Notes: generated by a model not told the origin, from the sequence alone. Numbered from the stretch's first letter, positions 1 through 5,154 are shown. The stretch: 5,154 nucleotides of DNA from JBQCHF01 sp051953655 (GCA_051953655.1 JBQCIO010000002.1:1-5154), one strand, 5' to 3'. Numbers and translations are program-made.

Positions 1-680
1 GGCAGAACCCGGCGGTGGTCCTGCCCGACGCCGACCTCGAGTCCGCCGCGGCCCAGATCGCCGGCGCGGCGATGGGCTACGCCGGCCAGAAGTGCACCGC
101 CACCAAGCGGATCGTCGTCGTCGGCGACCCCGCCCAGTTCCGCGACGCGCTGGTGGCCGCCGTCGAGCAGCTCCCTGTGGGGGACCCCGCGGACCCCGCC
201 ACGGTCGTCGGGCCGGTCATCGGCACGGCCGCCCGTGACAAGGTCCTGGCCGCGGCGGCGGACCTCGGCGGCGCGGGCCGGGTCCTCACCGGCGGCCGGG
301 CGGTCCCTGGCGAGGGCTGGTTCGTCTCCCCCACCCTCGTCGAGGGTGTGGCGGCGGACCACGTGCTCGCCTGCCACGAGGTGTTCGGACCGATCGCACT
401 GCTCCAGTCCGCGCCCAGCCTGGACGCCGCCATCGAGCTGGCCAACGGGGTGGGCTACGGCCTGGCGGCCGCCGTCTACACCCGCGACCTGGCCGCGGCG
501 CTGCGGGCGGCGGACGAGCTGGAGGCCGGGCTGGTCAAGGTGAACGCTCCTACCTCCGGGGTCGACTTCTACGCGCCCTTCGGGGGCGAGAAGGACTCCA
601 GCCTCGGCCCGCGCGAGCAGGGCAAGGCCGCGGTCGAGCACTACACCTCCGTGCACACCGTGACGGTGGCCCCGGCATGA
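1..680 (+). CDS. Aldehyde dehydrogenase, probable alpha-ketoglutarate semialdehyde dehydrogenase (5'-truncated)
   Basis: This is the C-terminal 225 residues of an NAD(P)-dependent aldehyde dehydrogenase; full-length members have about 480-500, so over half is missing beyond the left edge. The reading frame is open from base 3 and begins QNPAVV, the segment that follows the ELGG motif holding the general-base Glu, which is therefore just outside. The catalytic Cys is in GQKCTAT (codon 93-95, residue 31 of the fragment). The cofactor-binding Glu is in HEVFGP (fragment residue 126). The C-terminal FGGEKDSS and GPREQG motifs (GPREQG at fragment residues 202-207) resemble the alpha-ketoglutarate semialdehyde dehydrogenase branch. 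In hydroxyproline catabolism that enzyme makes 2-oxoglutarate in the cytoplasm, the last step. The stop overlaps the next start (ATGA, 677-680), so the two genes are probably translationally coupled. The family call is firm. The substrate is inferred from the C-terminal motif and neighbours; another semialdehyde remains possible. Confidence 0.9.
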   Translation, partial: QNPAVVLPDADLESAAAQIAGAAMGYAGQKCTATKRIVVVGDPAQFRDALVAAVEQLPVGDPADPATVVGPVIGTAARDKVLAAAADLGGAGRVLTGGRAVPGEGWFVSPTLVEGVAADHVLACHEVFGPIALLQSAPSLDAAIELANGVGYGLAAAVYTRDLAAALRAADELEAGLVKVNAPTSGVDFYAPFGGEKDSSLGPREQGKAAVEHYTSVHTVTVAPA

Positions 681-1768
681 GCAGCGCCGCCTCGGACGGC
701 ACACCGACGCGGCGTCGGAGTGAGTGGCTGGAGGTGACCGCCACCGACTACCACACCGCCGGCGAGCCGTTCCGGATCGTGCGGGCGGGCGCCCCGGAGG
801 TGCCCGGCGCCACCGTGGCCGACCGGCGCCAGCACGCCATGCGCTCGGCCGAGACCGAGCTGGTGCGCCGCCTGATCGGCCACGAGCCGCGGGGTCACGC
901 CGACATGTACGGCGGCCTGCTGGTGCCGCCCGACGACGACGGCGCCCACCTCGGCGTCCTGTTCTGGCACAAGGACGGCTGGTCCACCGCCTGCGGCCAC
1001 GGCACCATCGCCCTGGGGGCCTGGGCGGTGGAGAGCGGCCTGGTCGCACCCGGCCCCGACGGCACCACCGACGTCGTGGTCGACGTCCCCTCCGGCCGGG
1101 TCACCGCGCAGGTCCGGAGTGCCGGCGGCCGGGTCGAGTCGGTCACCTTCCGGAACGTGCCGTCCTACGTGCTGCACCGCGACGTCCCGGTGCTCACCCG
1201 GCGCGGCGAGGTGCGGGTCGACGTCGTCTACGGCGGGGCCATCTACGCCACCCTCGCCGCGGGGGACGTCGGGCTGGCCGTCGACCCCGCCCACCACGAC
1301 GAGCTGGTGGCGCTGGGCCGGGAGGTGAAGCACGCGCTGGACTCCCACGAGGTGGCCCGGCATCCCGAGGACGACCGGCTGTCCGGCGTCTACGGCACGA
1401 TCCTGTTCGACGACCTCGGCGAGCTGCCCGGGACCGCGGGCACCGCCCCGTGCAGCCAGGGCCGCCGGCTGCACCAGCGCAACGTCACCGTCTTCGCCGA
1501 CGGGCAGGTCGACCGCTCCCCGTGCGGCTCGGGCACCGCGGCCCGGGTGGCGCTGCTGGCCGCCGACGGGCTGCTCGGACCGGACGACGAGCTCGTGCAC
1601 GAGTCGATCGTGGGCACGAGGTTCCTCGCCCGGGTGGCCGAGAACGTGCAGGAGGCGGGCCGCGACGCCGTGGTCGTCGAGGTGGCCGGCACCGCCCACC
1701 GCACCGGCGAGCACACCTTCGTCCTGGACCCCCGTGACGACCTCGGCACCGGATTCGTGCTGCGCTGA
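677..1768 (+). CDS. Proline racemase family enzyme (hydroxyproline 2-epimerase or trans-3-hydroxyproline dehydratase)
   Basis: This 363-residue protein is close to the usual family length (about 310-350) plus a short N-terminal extension. Family marks in order are HTAGEP (26-31), HADMYGG (74-80), motif I with ACGHG (105-109), YGGAIYA (185-191) and motif II DRSPCGSGT (279-287). Cys106 and Cys283 are the two acid/base positions that abstract and donate the alpha-proton from opposite faces. Cys/Cys is typical of proline racemases and 4-hydroxyproline 2-epimerases; dedicated trans-3-hydroxy-L-proline dehydratases usually carry Thr at the second site. The residues favour epimerisation of trans-4-hydroxy-L-proline to cis-4-hydroxy-D-proline. 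The adjacent imine reductase would suit a dehydratase, so the substrate is open. No signal peptide is seen, so it is cytoplasmic. The start at 677 is chosen for the 4-base overlap with the dehydrogenase, although the ribosome site is weak (GGTGG region, 665-669). GTG at 734 is an alternative that removes the poorly conserved first 19 residues. Confidence 0.92.
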   Translation: MSSAASDGTPTRRRSEWLEVTATDYHTAGEPFRIVRAGAPEVPGATVADRRQHAMRSAETELVRRLIGHEPRGHADMYGGLLVPPDDDGAHLGVLFWHKDGWSTACGHGTIALGAWAVESGLVAPGPDGTTDVVVDVPSGRVTAQVRSAGGRVESVTFRNVPSYVLHRDVPVLTRRGEVRVDVVYGGAIYATLAAGDVGLAVDPAHHDELVALGREVKHALDSHEVARHPEDDRLSGVYGTILFDDLGELPGTAGTAPCSQGRRLHQRNVTVFADGQVDRSPCGSGTAARVALLAADGLLGPDDELVHESIVGTRFLARVAENVQEAGRDAVVVEVAGTAHRTGEHTFVLDPRDDLGTGFVLR

Positions 1769-1769
1769 C

Positions 1770-1811
1770 ATGGCTTCTGCGCCAGCCGCCGTCCGCGGAG
1801 AACGTCCATGA
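1770..1811 (+). other. 13-codon mini-ORF bridging the racemase and reductase genes
   Basis: The 39-base gap between the two genes holds an in-register ORF of 13 sense codons (MASAPAAVRGERP). Its ATG begins one base after the racemase stop (TGA-C-ATG). Its own TGA, at 1809-1811, overlaps the reductase ATG at 1808 in an ATGA arrangement. It has no ribosome site of its own, so only a ribosome terminating on the racemase could easily re-start on it. It may hand ribosomes across the gap. The peptide is unlikely to have its own function. Chance is a fair alternative in such GC-rich DNA. Confidence 0.3.
1797..1802 (+). promoter_or_regulatory. Shine-Dalgarno site of the reductase gene
   Basis: GGAGAA lies five bases before the ATG at 1808. 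It is the best purine-rich site in the gap and supports 1808 over the second in-frame ATG at 1832, which has only pyrimidine- and C-rich sequence before it. Confidence 0.65.
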
Positions 1812-2866
1812 CGTCACCGCCCACCTCCCCGATGACCTCGCCCCTGCCCTGGATCGACGCCGCGGCGCTGCGCCGGCTGGTGCCGCCCGCGGCCGCCGTG
1901 CAGGCGCTGGAACGGGCGCTGCGCGAGGGCTACGACCCGGCCGCGGGCCCGCCCCGGTCCGTGGTCGACGTCGCCGCCGGGCAGCTCCTGCTCATGCCCG
2001 CCGAGCTGGCTGTCCCCGCTGCCGGCGCCACCGCGCCGCCCACCTCGGTCGGGGTCAAGGTGGCCACGGTCGCGCCGGGCAACCCCGCGCGCGGCCTGCC
2101 CCGGATCCAGGGCCTCTACCTGCTGCTGGACGGCCCCACGCTGGCGCCGCAGGCGCTGGTCGACGCCGTCGAGCTCACCGTGCTGCGGACCGCGGCCCTG
2201 TCCGCGCTGGCCGCGCGGCACCTCGCCGTCCCCGACGCCCGCCGGCTCGTGGTCTTCGGCACCGGGCCGCAGGCGTGGGGGCACGTGGAGGCGCTGTGCG
2301 CCGTCCGCCCGGTCGCCGAGGTGGCCGTCGTCGGCCGCGACGAGGGCCGGCGACGCGAGTTCCTGCGGCGCTGCCGGGAGCGCGGGCTCGCCGCCCGGGC
2401 CACCGGCGGTGAGCACCTCGCGGCGGACCTCGCCGGGGCCGATCTCGTCGTCACCGCGACCACCTCGCGCGTGCCGCTCTTCGACGGCGCCCTGGTGCGC
2501 GACACTGCCTGCGTGATCGCCGTCGGCTCGCACGAACCCGACGCCCGGGAGCTGGCGCCCGGGCTGCTCGCCCGGTCCACCGTGGTGGTGGAGGACGCCG
2601 CCACCGCGCTGCGCGAGGCCGGCGACGTCGTGCTCGCGGTGGCCGGGGGCGCGCTGGACGCGTCGGCGCTGCTCGACCTTCGCTCGCTGGTGGCAGAGCA
2701 CCCGCGGCCCCAGCACCTGCCGCGGCCGGTCGGTCCCCGGGTGTTCAAGAGCGTGGGCATGGCCTGGCAGGACCTCGCGGTGGCCGCAGCGGCGGCCGAG
2801 GCGTACGCGGGTCTCGGCCGGAGCGAGGGCCTCGACGCGTCGCGCCGGACGGGGGGCGCAGGATGA
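1808..2866 (+). CDS. Ornithine cyclodeaminase/mu-crystallin family protein, probable pyrroline-2-carboxylate (ketimine) reductase
   Basis: At 352 residues it has the usual length of this NAD(P)H-binding family (about 310-350). The N-terminal half holds the substrate region with GVKVAT (Lys84 at the conserved lysine) and LRTAALSALAA (Arg127). The Rossmann domain opens with GTGPQAWGH (151-159). The C-terminus ends with the family signature VFKSVGMAWQDLAVA (312-326). True ornithine cyclodeaminases have a catalytic Asp in GGDCPGKTEL. The matching stretch here is VGSHEPDAREL (239-249), with His242 at that place, which points to a reductase. In known hydroxyproline loci, family members such as LhpI reduce delta-1-pyrroline-2-carboxylate to L-proline, and that is the inferred cytoplasmic role. 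It follows the racemase-family gene and overlaps the regulator gene by ATGA (2863-2866). An amino-acid dehydrogenase or another ketimine reductase is possible. The family is sure, the substrate is not. Confidence 0.9.
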   Translation: MTSPPTSPMTSPLPWIDAAALRRLVPPAAAVQALERALREGYDPAAGPPRSVVDVAAGQLLLMPAELAVPAAGATAPPTSVGVKVATVAPGNPARGLPRIQGLYLLLDGPTLAPQALVDAVELTVLRTAALSALAARHLAVPDARRLVVFGTGPQAWGHVEALCAVRPVAEVAVVGRDEGRRREFLRRCRERGLAARATGGEHLAADLAGADLVVTATTSRVPLFDGALVRDTACVIAVGSHEPDARELAPGLLARSTVVVEDAATALREAGDVVLAVAGGALDASALLDLRSLVAEHPRPQHLPRPVGPRVFKSVGMAWQDLAVAAAAAEAYAGLGRSEGLDASRRTGGAG

Positions 2867-3549
2867 GCGACACCGGCTCGCTCGACCTCCCGTCCTTCCA
2901 CGGGCACCAGAGCCTGCGCGAGCAGGTCGCCGACGCCCTGCGCGCCGCCCTGGTCGCCGGCGAGATGCGTCCCGGCGTCACCTACTCCGCGCCCGCACTG
3001 GCGGCGAAGTTCGGCGTCTCCGCCACCCCGGTGCGCGAGGCGATGCTGGACCTCGGCAAGGAGGGCCTGGTCGAGGCCGTGCGCAACAAGGGCTTCCGGG
3101 TCACCGAGCTGTCCGAGCAGGACCTCGACGAGATCAGTGAGCTGCGAGCGCTCATCGAGGTCCCCACCGTGGGGCGGATCGCCCGCCGCCACGACCCCGA
3201 CGCGGTGGAGGCGCTGCGCCCCCTGGCCGGCGAGATCGTCGCGGCCGCGGCCCGCGCGGACCTCATCACCTACATCGACGCCGACCGCCGCTTCCACCTC
3301 GGCCTGCTGGCCCTGGCCGGCAACACCCACCTGGTGAAGGTGGTGCGCGACCTGCGCGCCCGCACGCGGCTCTACGGCCTGCAGGAGCTCGCCGACGCCG
3401 GCAGCCTGCCCGCGAGCGCGGCCGAGCACGAGCAGCTGCTCGACCTGGTCCGCGCGGGCGACTCCCGGGCCGCCGTCGCGCTGATGCGCCACCACGTCGC
3501 GCACGTGCGCGCCGAGTGGTCGGGCCGTCGCCCCGCCCGACGCGGATGA
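2863..3549 (+). CDS. GntR-family transcriptional regulator, FadR/FCD subfamily
   Basis: This 228-residue protein matches the normal size of FadR-type GntR regulators. The N-terminal winged helix-turn-helix spans about residues 15-82. The recognition region is VSATPVREAM (52-61), with Arg58 in the usual DNA-contact position, and the wing ends at NKGFRVTEL. The C-terminal FCD domain (about 85-215) is all-helical. Its expected metal/ligand residues are visible: Asp141 and His145 (D-x3-H), His189 in AEHEQL, and His211 in MRHHV. Such proteins usually repress catabolic genes and release DNA when a small carboxylic or amino acid binds. Co-location suggests the ligand is hydroxyproline or a pathway intermediate, as for HypR-like regulators in rhizobia. 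The start overlaps the reductase stop by four bases, with a G-run (2851-2856) as ribosome site. It would be co-transcribed with the enzymes and could autoregulate the operon and act on the gap before the binding-protein gene. The ligand is inferred. Confidence 0.93.
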   Translation: MSDTGSLDLPSFHGHQSLREQVADALRAALVAGEMRPGVTYSAPALAAKFGVSATPVREAMLDLGKEGLVEAVRNKGFRVTELSEQDLDEISELRALIEVPTVGRIARRHDPDAVEALRPLAGEIVAAAARADLITYIDADRRFHLGLLALAGNTHLVKVVRDLRARTRLYGLQELADAGSLPASAAEHEQLLDLVRAGDSRAAVALMRHHVAHVRAEWSGRRPARRG

Positions 3550-3559
3550 GCGGGCGCGG

Positions 3560-3575
3560 CACCGCCTGAACGGTG
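3560..3575 (+). terminator. Weak hairpin after the regulator gene
   Basis: CACCG (3560-3564) pairs with CGGTG (3571-3575) across a 6-base loop, ten bases after the regulator stop. It has no T-run, so it is at best a weak intrinsic terminator or an RNA-stabilising end. The first 12-base repeat copy lies inside it, so it may instead be a DNA-level dyad. Confidence 0.25.
3562..3573 (+). repeat. 12-base direct repeat, copy 1
   Basis: CCGCCTGAACGG occurs here and again, identically, at 3731-3742, with starts 169 bases apart. This copy lies just downstream of the regulator gene. Its ends form a short CCG/CGG dyad. It could be a protein-binding site, but no family is assigned. Confidence 0.5.
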
Positions 3576-3669
3576 GTCCTTGCACGGTTCGGCGCACCGG
3601 TGGTAGAGCCGATGAAAGGCCTGCCTGTCCTCGCGATCTTCGCCGTCGAAGCCTGGATTGTTGCGGTCA

Positions 3670-3699
3670 GATGACAGTCGACCGGCGCATCGATGACAG
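3670..3699 (+). repeat. Pair of GATGACAG direct repeats spaced 22 bases
   Basis: GATGACAG occurs at 3670-3677 and 3692-3699. The start-to-start distance of 22 bases is about two helical turns, so both copies face the same side of DNA. The first copy overlaps a GTCA-GA-TGAC dyad (3666-3675). They lie 26-55 bases upstream of the candidate -35 element, a typical place for activator or regulator binding. Which protein binds is not known from the sequence. Confidence 0.4.
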
Positions 3700-3724
3700 G
3701 ACGGCAAAGAGTCGCAGCGGGCTC

Positions 3725-3752
3725 TTGACGCCGCCTGAACGGCCAGTGAAAT
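3725..3752 (+). promoter_or_regulatory. Candidate housekeeping sigma promoter for the binding-protein gene
   Basis: TTGACG (3725-3730) matches five of six bases of the -35 consensus. TGAAAT (3747-3752) matches four of six of the -10 consensus after a 16-base spacer. Transcription would start near 3759 and leave a leader of about 115 bases before the ATG at 3873. This would let the transporter protein be expressed apart from the enzyme operon. Confidence 0.45.
3731..3742 (+). repeat. 12-base direct repeat, copy 2, inside the promoter spacer
   Basis: This is the second exact copy of CCGCCTGAACGG. It begins immediately after the candidate -35 hexamer and fills most of the spacer, where a bound protein would block RNA polymerase. 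Confidence 0.5.
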
Positions 3753-3757
3753 GTCAC
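3746..3757 (+). promoter_or_regulatory. Candidate operator dyad over the -10 element
   Basis: GTGA (3746-3749) and TCAC (3754-3757) form an inverted repeat with a 4-base centre that covers the proposed -10. The short symmetrical form and its position fit a repressor site, possibly for the adjacent GntR protein. The dyad is short and could be chance. Confidence 0.3.
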
Positions 3758-3862
3758 ACACAGCACGTCAGCAGTGCGGCTGGCCCGCCGGCTCGGTGAG
3801 GCGCCGCACCCTGGTCCGCCGGGCCCGACCGCCCTCGTGCGCGTCCCCGGCACTTACGAGAT

Positions 3863-3866
3863 GGGA
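3863..3866 (+). promoter_or_regulatory. Ribosome site deciding the binding-protein start
   Basis: GGGA lies six bases before the ATG at 3873, good spacing for initiation. The upstream ATG at 3861 has GAG directly against it, and the one at 3885 has GAGG only one base away, so 3873 is preferred. It also gives a compact lipoprotein signal peptide. Confidence 0.5.
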
Positions 3867-3872
3867 CACCTG

Positions 3873-5081
3873 ATGGCACGAGGCATGGGGCGCTGGCGGC
3901 GCAGCGCCGTGGTGGCGGTCGCCGCCGCGACGACGTCGTTCCTCGCCGCCGGCTGCAGCAACGGCCTGCTCAGCAGCGGCGACACGAAGACCGACGGCGG
4001 CAACGGCAGCACGGCAGCGGCATCCACCGACCCGATCGTGCTCGGCATGGTGGTGCCGCTGTCCGGCAGCAGCGCCGCCGTCGGTCCCTACATGGAGAAC
4101 GGCGCCAAGCTCGCCGCGGACGAGATCAACGCCAAGGGCGGGGTGCTCGGCCGCAAGATCGAGGTCGTGGCCCAGGACGGCGCCTGCGACCCGAAGACGG
4201 CGGTGGCGGCCGCGAACAAGCTGGTCACCCAGAAGGTCGCCGTGTCGGTCGGGGGCTACTGCTCCGGCGCGACGCTGCCGACGCTGCCGGTGTTCAACAA
4301 GGCCGACATCCCGATGATCATCCCGGCCGCCAACTCCGACGAGCTGGTCAACCAGGGCCTGAAGAACGTCTTCCTCATCAACGGCACCGGCACCCAGCAG
4401 GCCGACGCCGCCTTCAAGTACATGCAGAAGGTCGGCGCCACCAAGGTCGCGCTGATGAACGACAACACCAGCTACTCCAAGAACATCGCCGACCTGACTG
4501 CGGAGCGGCTGAAGGCCTCCGGCGGCCCCGACCTGACCGTCAACGAGGCGGTGACCCCCGGCGAGAGCGACTACAGCGCCAACGTCAACGACGTGCTCGG
4601 CGGCAAGCCGGACTTCGTCTACTGGACCGGCTACTACCAGGAGGGCGGCCTGATCATCCGCCAGCTCAAGCAGGCCGGCTTCACGGGCAACATCATGGTC
4701 GCCGACGGCAGCGTGGACGGGAAGCTGGTCGACATCGCGGGCAAGGACAACGCCGAGGGCGTCCTGGCCACCATGACCCAGACGCCGGACACCCTCGAAG
4801 GCGCGTCGGACTGGATCGCCAGCTACAAGGCCAAGTTCAACGCCGACCCCGGCCCCTACTCCACCCAGTCCTACGACGCGGTGCGCGTGGCGGCCGAGGC
4901 GATCGGCAAGGCCGGGTCCACCGACGGCGCCAAGGTGATCTCGGCCCTCGAGGGCATCGACGGGTACCAGATCTTCTCCGGACCGCTCAAGTTCACCGAC
5001 AAGCACACCCTGACCACCGGTGGCTTCCTGATCCTCCAGGTCAAGGGCGGCAAGTTCGTCCTCAAGGACTCCCTGCAGTGA
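3873..5081 (+). CDS. Branched-chain amino acid-type ABC transporter substrate-binding lipoprotein
   Basis: This 402-residue protein has an Arg-rich n-region, a hydrophobic stretch and a lipobox LAAGC (24-28). Cys28 would be lipidated and anchor it outside the membrane. A Ser/Gly/Thr-rich linker (29-53) leads into a type I periplasmic-binding-protein fold like LivJ/LivK. Two Cys, in GACDPK (105) and YCSGAT (130), match the disulfide pair of LivJ. Residues lining the LivJ amino-acid pocket have counterparts here: Ser131, Tyr201, Tyr254 and acidic Asp278 where LivJ has Glu. The LivJ PAAT threonine position is Asn154 in IPAAN. It should capture an amino acid and deliver it to a LivHMGF-like permease, not present here. 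Next to hydroxyproline genes, proline or hydroxyproline is a reasonable ligand guess, but leucine-type ligands cannot be excluded. The open frame runs back to a GTG at 3774, but that adds 33 residues before the signal peptide and is unlikely. Confidence 0.93.
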   Translation: MARGMGRWRRSAVVAVAAATTSFLAAGCSNGLLSSGDTKTDGGNGSTAAASTDPIVLGMVVPLSGSSAAVGPYMENGAKLAADEINAKGGVLGRKIEVVAQDGACDPKTAVAAANKLVTQKVAVSVGGYCSGATLPTLPVFNKADIPMIIPAANSDELVNQGLKNVFLINGTGTQQADAAFKYMQKVGATKVALMNDNTSYSKNIADLTAERLKASGGPDLTVNEAVTPGESDYSANVNDVLGGKPDFVYWTGYYQEGGLIIRQLKQAGFTGNIMVADGSVDGKLVDIAGKDNAEGVLATMTQTPDTLEGASDWIASYKAKFNADPGPYSTQSYDAVRVAAEAIGKAGSTDGAKVISALEGIDGYQIFSGPLKFTDKHTLTTGGFLILQVKGGKFVLKDSLQ

Positions 5082-5154
5082 CCCCCGGCCGGGGGGGGGG
5101 CCCCCCGGGGCGGCCGCGGGGGGGGCGGCCCCCCCCGCCCCCGCCCCCCCGCCC
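5082..5154. other. G/C-only low-complexity tail, probable contig-end artefact
   Basis: The 73 bases after the binding-protein stop contain no A or T at all and consist of long G and C runs (up to ten G at 5091-5100). The first 14 (5082-5095) form a perfect palindrome, CCCCCGGCCGGGGG, which could be the stem of a genuine terminator. The rest looks like sequence decay rather than biology. No coding or RNA feature is supported here. Confidence 0.6.

Larger units (their letters stand above)
3550..3872 (+). other. Intergenic regulatory region between the regulator and binding-protein genes
   Basis: This is the only long gene-free stretch, 323 bases. It has lower GC than the genes (about 60% over 3601-3770). 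It contains a weak hairpin after the regulator, two copies of a 12-base repeat, a pair of 8-base repeats, a promoter-like sequence and a GC-rich foldable leader. No convincing coding frame is seen on either strand; the frames that cross it have no recognisable motif and extend into the neighbouring genes out of phase. Confidence 0.75.

Noticed and set aside
641..1771. Long antisense open frame of 376 codons opposite the racemase gene
   Set aside because: It mirrors the real gene's codon pattern, as is common in very GC-rich DNA, and its protein is Gly/Ala/Val/His-rich with no recognised motif.
2116..3597. 493-codon antisense frame opposite the reductase and regulator genes
   Set aside because: It spans two well-supported sense genes and changes from Gly/Val-rich to Arg/Ser-rich composition, as expected of shadow translation.
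3612..3674. Twenty-residue hydrophobic ORF in the intergenic region
   Set aside because: It has no good ribosome site and no recognisable motif, and it runs into the repeat region; one such frame is expected by chance in a 323-base gap.
3774..3872. Upstream GTG start adding 33 residues to the binding protein
   Set aside because: It would put a Pro/Arg-rich segment before the lipoprotein signal peptide and overlap the leader; the ATG at 3873 has better ribosome-site spacing.
3768..5006. 412-codon antisense frame opposite the binding-protein gene
   Set aside because: It is low-complexity Val/Gly/Leu/Asp-rich shadow translation, while the sense frame has a full signal peptide and family motifs.
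5110..5117. NotI-like GCGGCCGC palindrome in the tail, considered as a vector or cloning junction
   Set aside because: The surrounding sequence is random-looking G/C runs with no vector sequence, so the palindrome is expected from composition alone.
1..5154. Search for CRISPR arrays, tRNA genes, insertion sequences and phage or defence genes
   Set aside because: No regularly spaced repeats, tRNA-like arms, transposase motifs or terminal inverted repeats were seen; the window is metabolic genes and one regulatory gap.

Overview
The window is very GC-rich (coding regions at roughly three-quarters G+C, third codon positions nearly all G or C). Its genes are packed on one strand with ATGA stop/start overlaps. 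This fits a high-GC actinomycete; a Geodermatophilaceae-like or similar soil actinobacterium is plausible, but the genus cannot be fixed from these bases.

Layout, all genes on the + strand. (1) Bases 1-680: the C-terminal part of an aldehyde dehydrogenase of the alpha-ketoglutarate semialdehyde dehydrogenase type, cut by the left edge. (2) 677-1768: a proline racemase/hydroxyproline epimerase family enzyme with both catalytic cysteines. (3) 1808-2866: an ornithine cyclodeaminase/mu-crystallin family protein that looks like a ketimine (pyrroline-2-carboxylate type) reductase, not a true cyclodeaminase. (4) 2863-3549: a GntR-family regulator with an FCD ligand domain. (5) 3550-3872: a 323-base non-coding stretch, less GC-rich (about 60% over 3601-3770), with a candidate promoter, short direct repeats and dyads. 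(6) 3873-5081: a lipoprotein substrate-binding protein of the branched-chain amino acid (LivJ/LivK) ABC transporter class. (7) 5082-5154: a tail made only of G and C, probably a contig-end or sequencing artefact seeded at a GC hairpin.

Together the genes read as part of a hydroxyproline/proline-derivative catabolic locus. The binding protein would capture the amino acid outside the membrane. The racemase-family enzyme would epimerise trans-4-hydroxy-L-proline to the D-isomer or dehydrate trans-3-hydroxy-L-proline. The reductase would turn a cyclic imine into L-proline. The dehydrogenase would oxidise alpha-ketoglutarate semialdehyde to 2-oxoglutarate. The GntR protein would be the local switch. 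The D-hydroxyproline oxidase and the pyrroline-4-hydroxy-2-carboxylate deaminase needed for a complete trans-4-hydroxyproline route are not here; they may lie upstream of base 1, and transporter permease/ATPase genes may lie downstream. The individual families are well known. The parts worth a second look are the enzyme pairing, the 13-codon ORF bridging two genes, and the repeat-rich regulatory gap.
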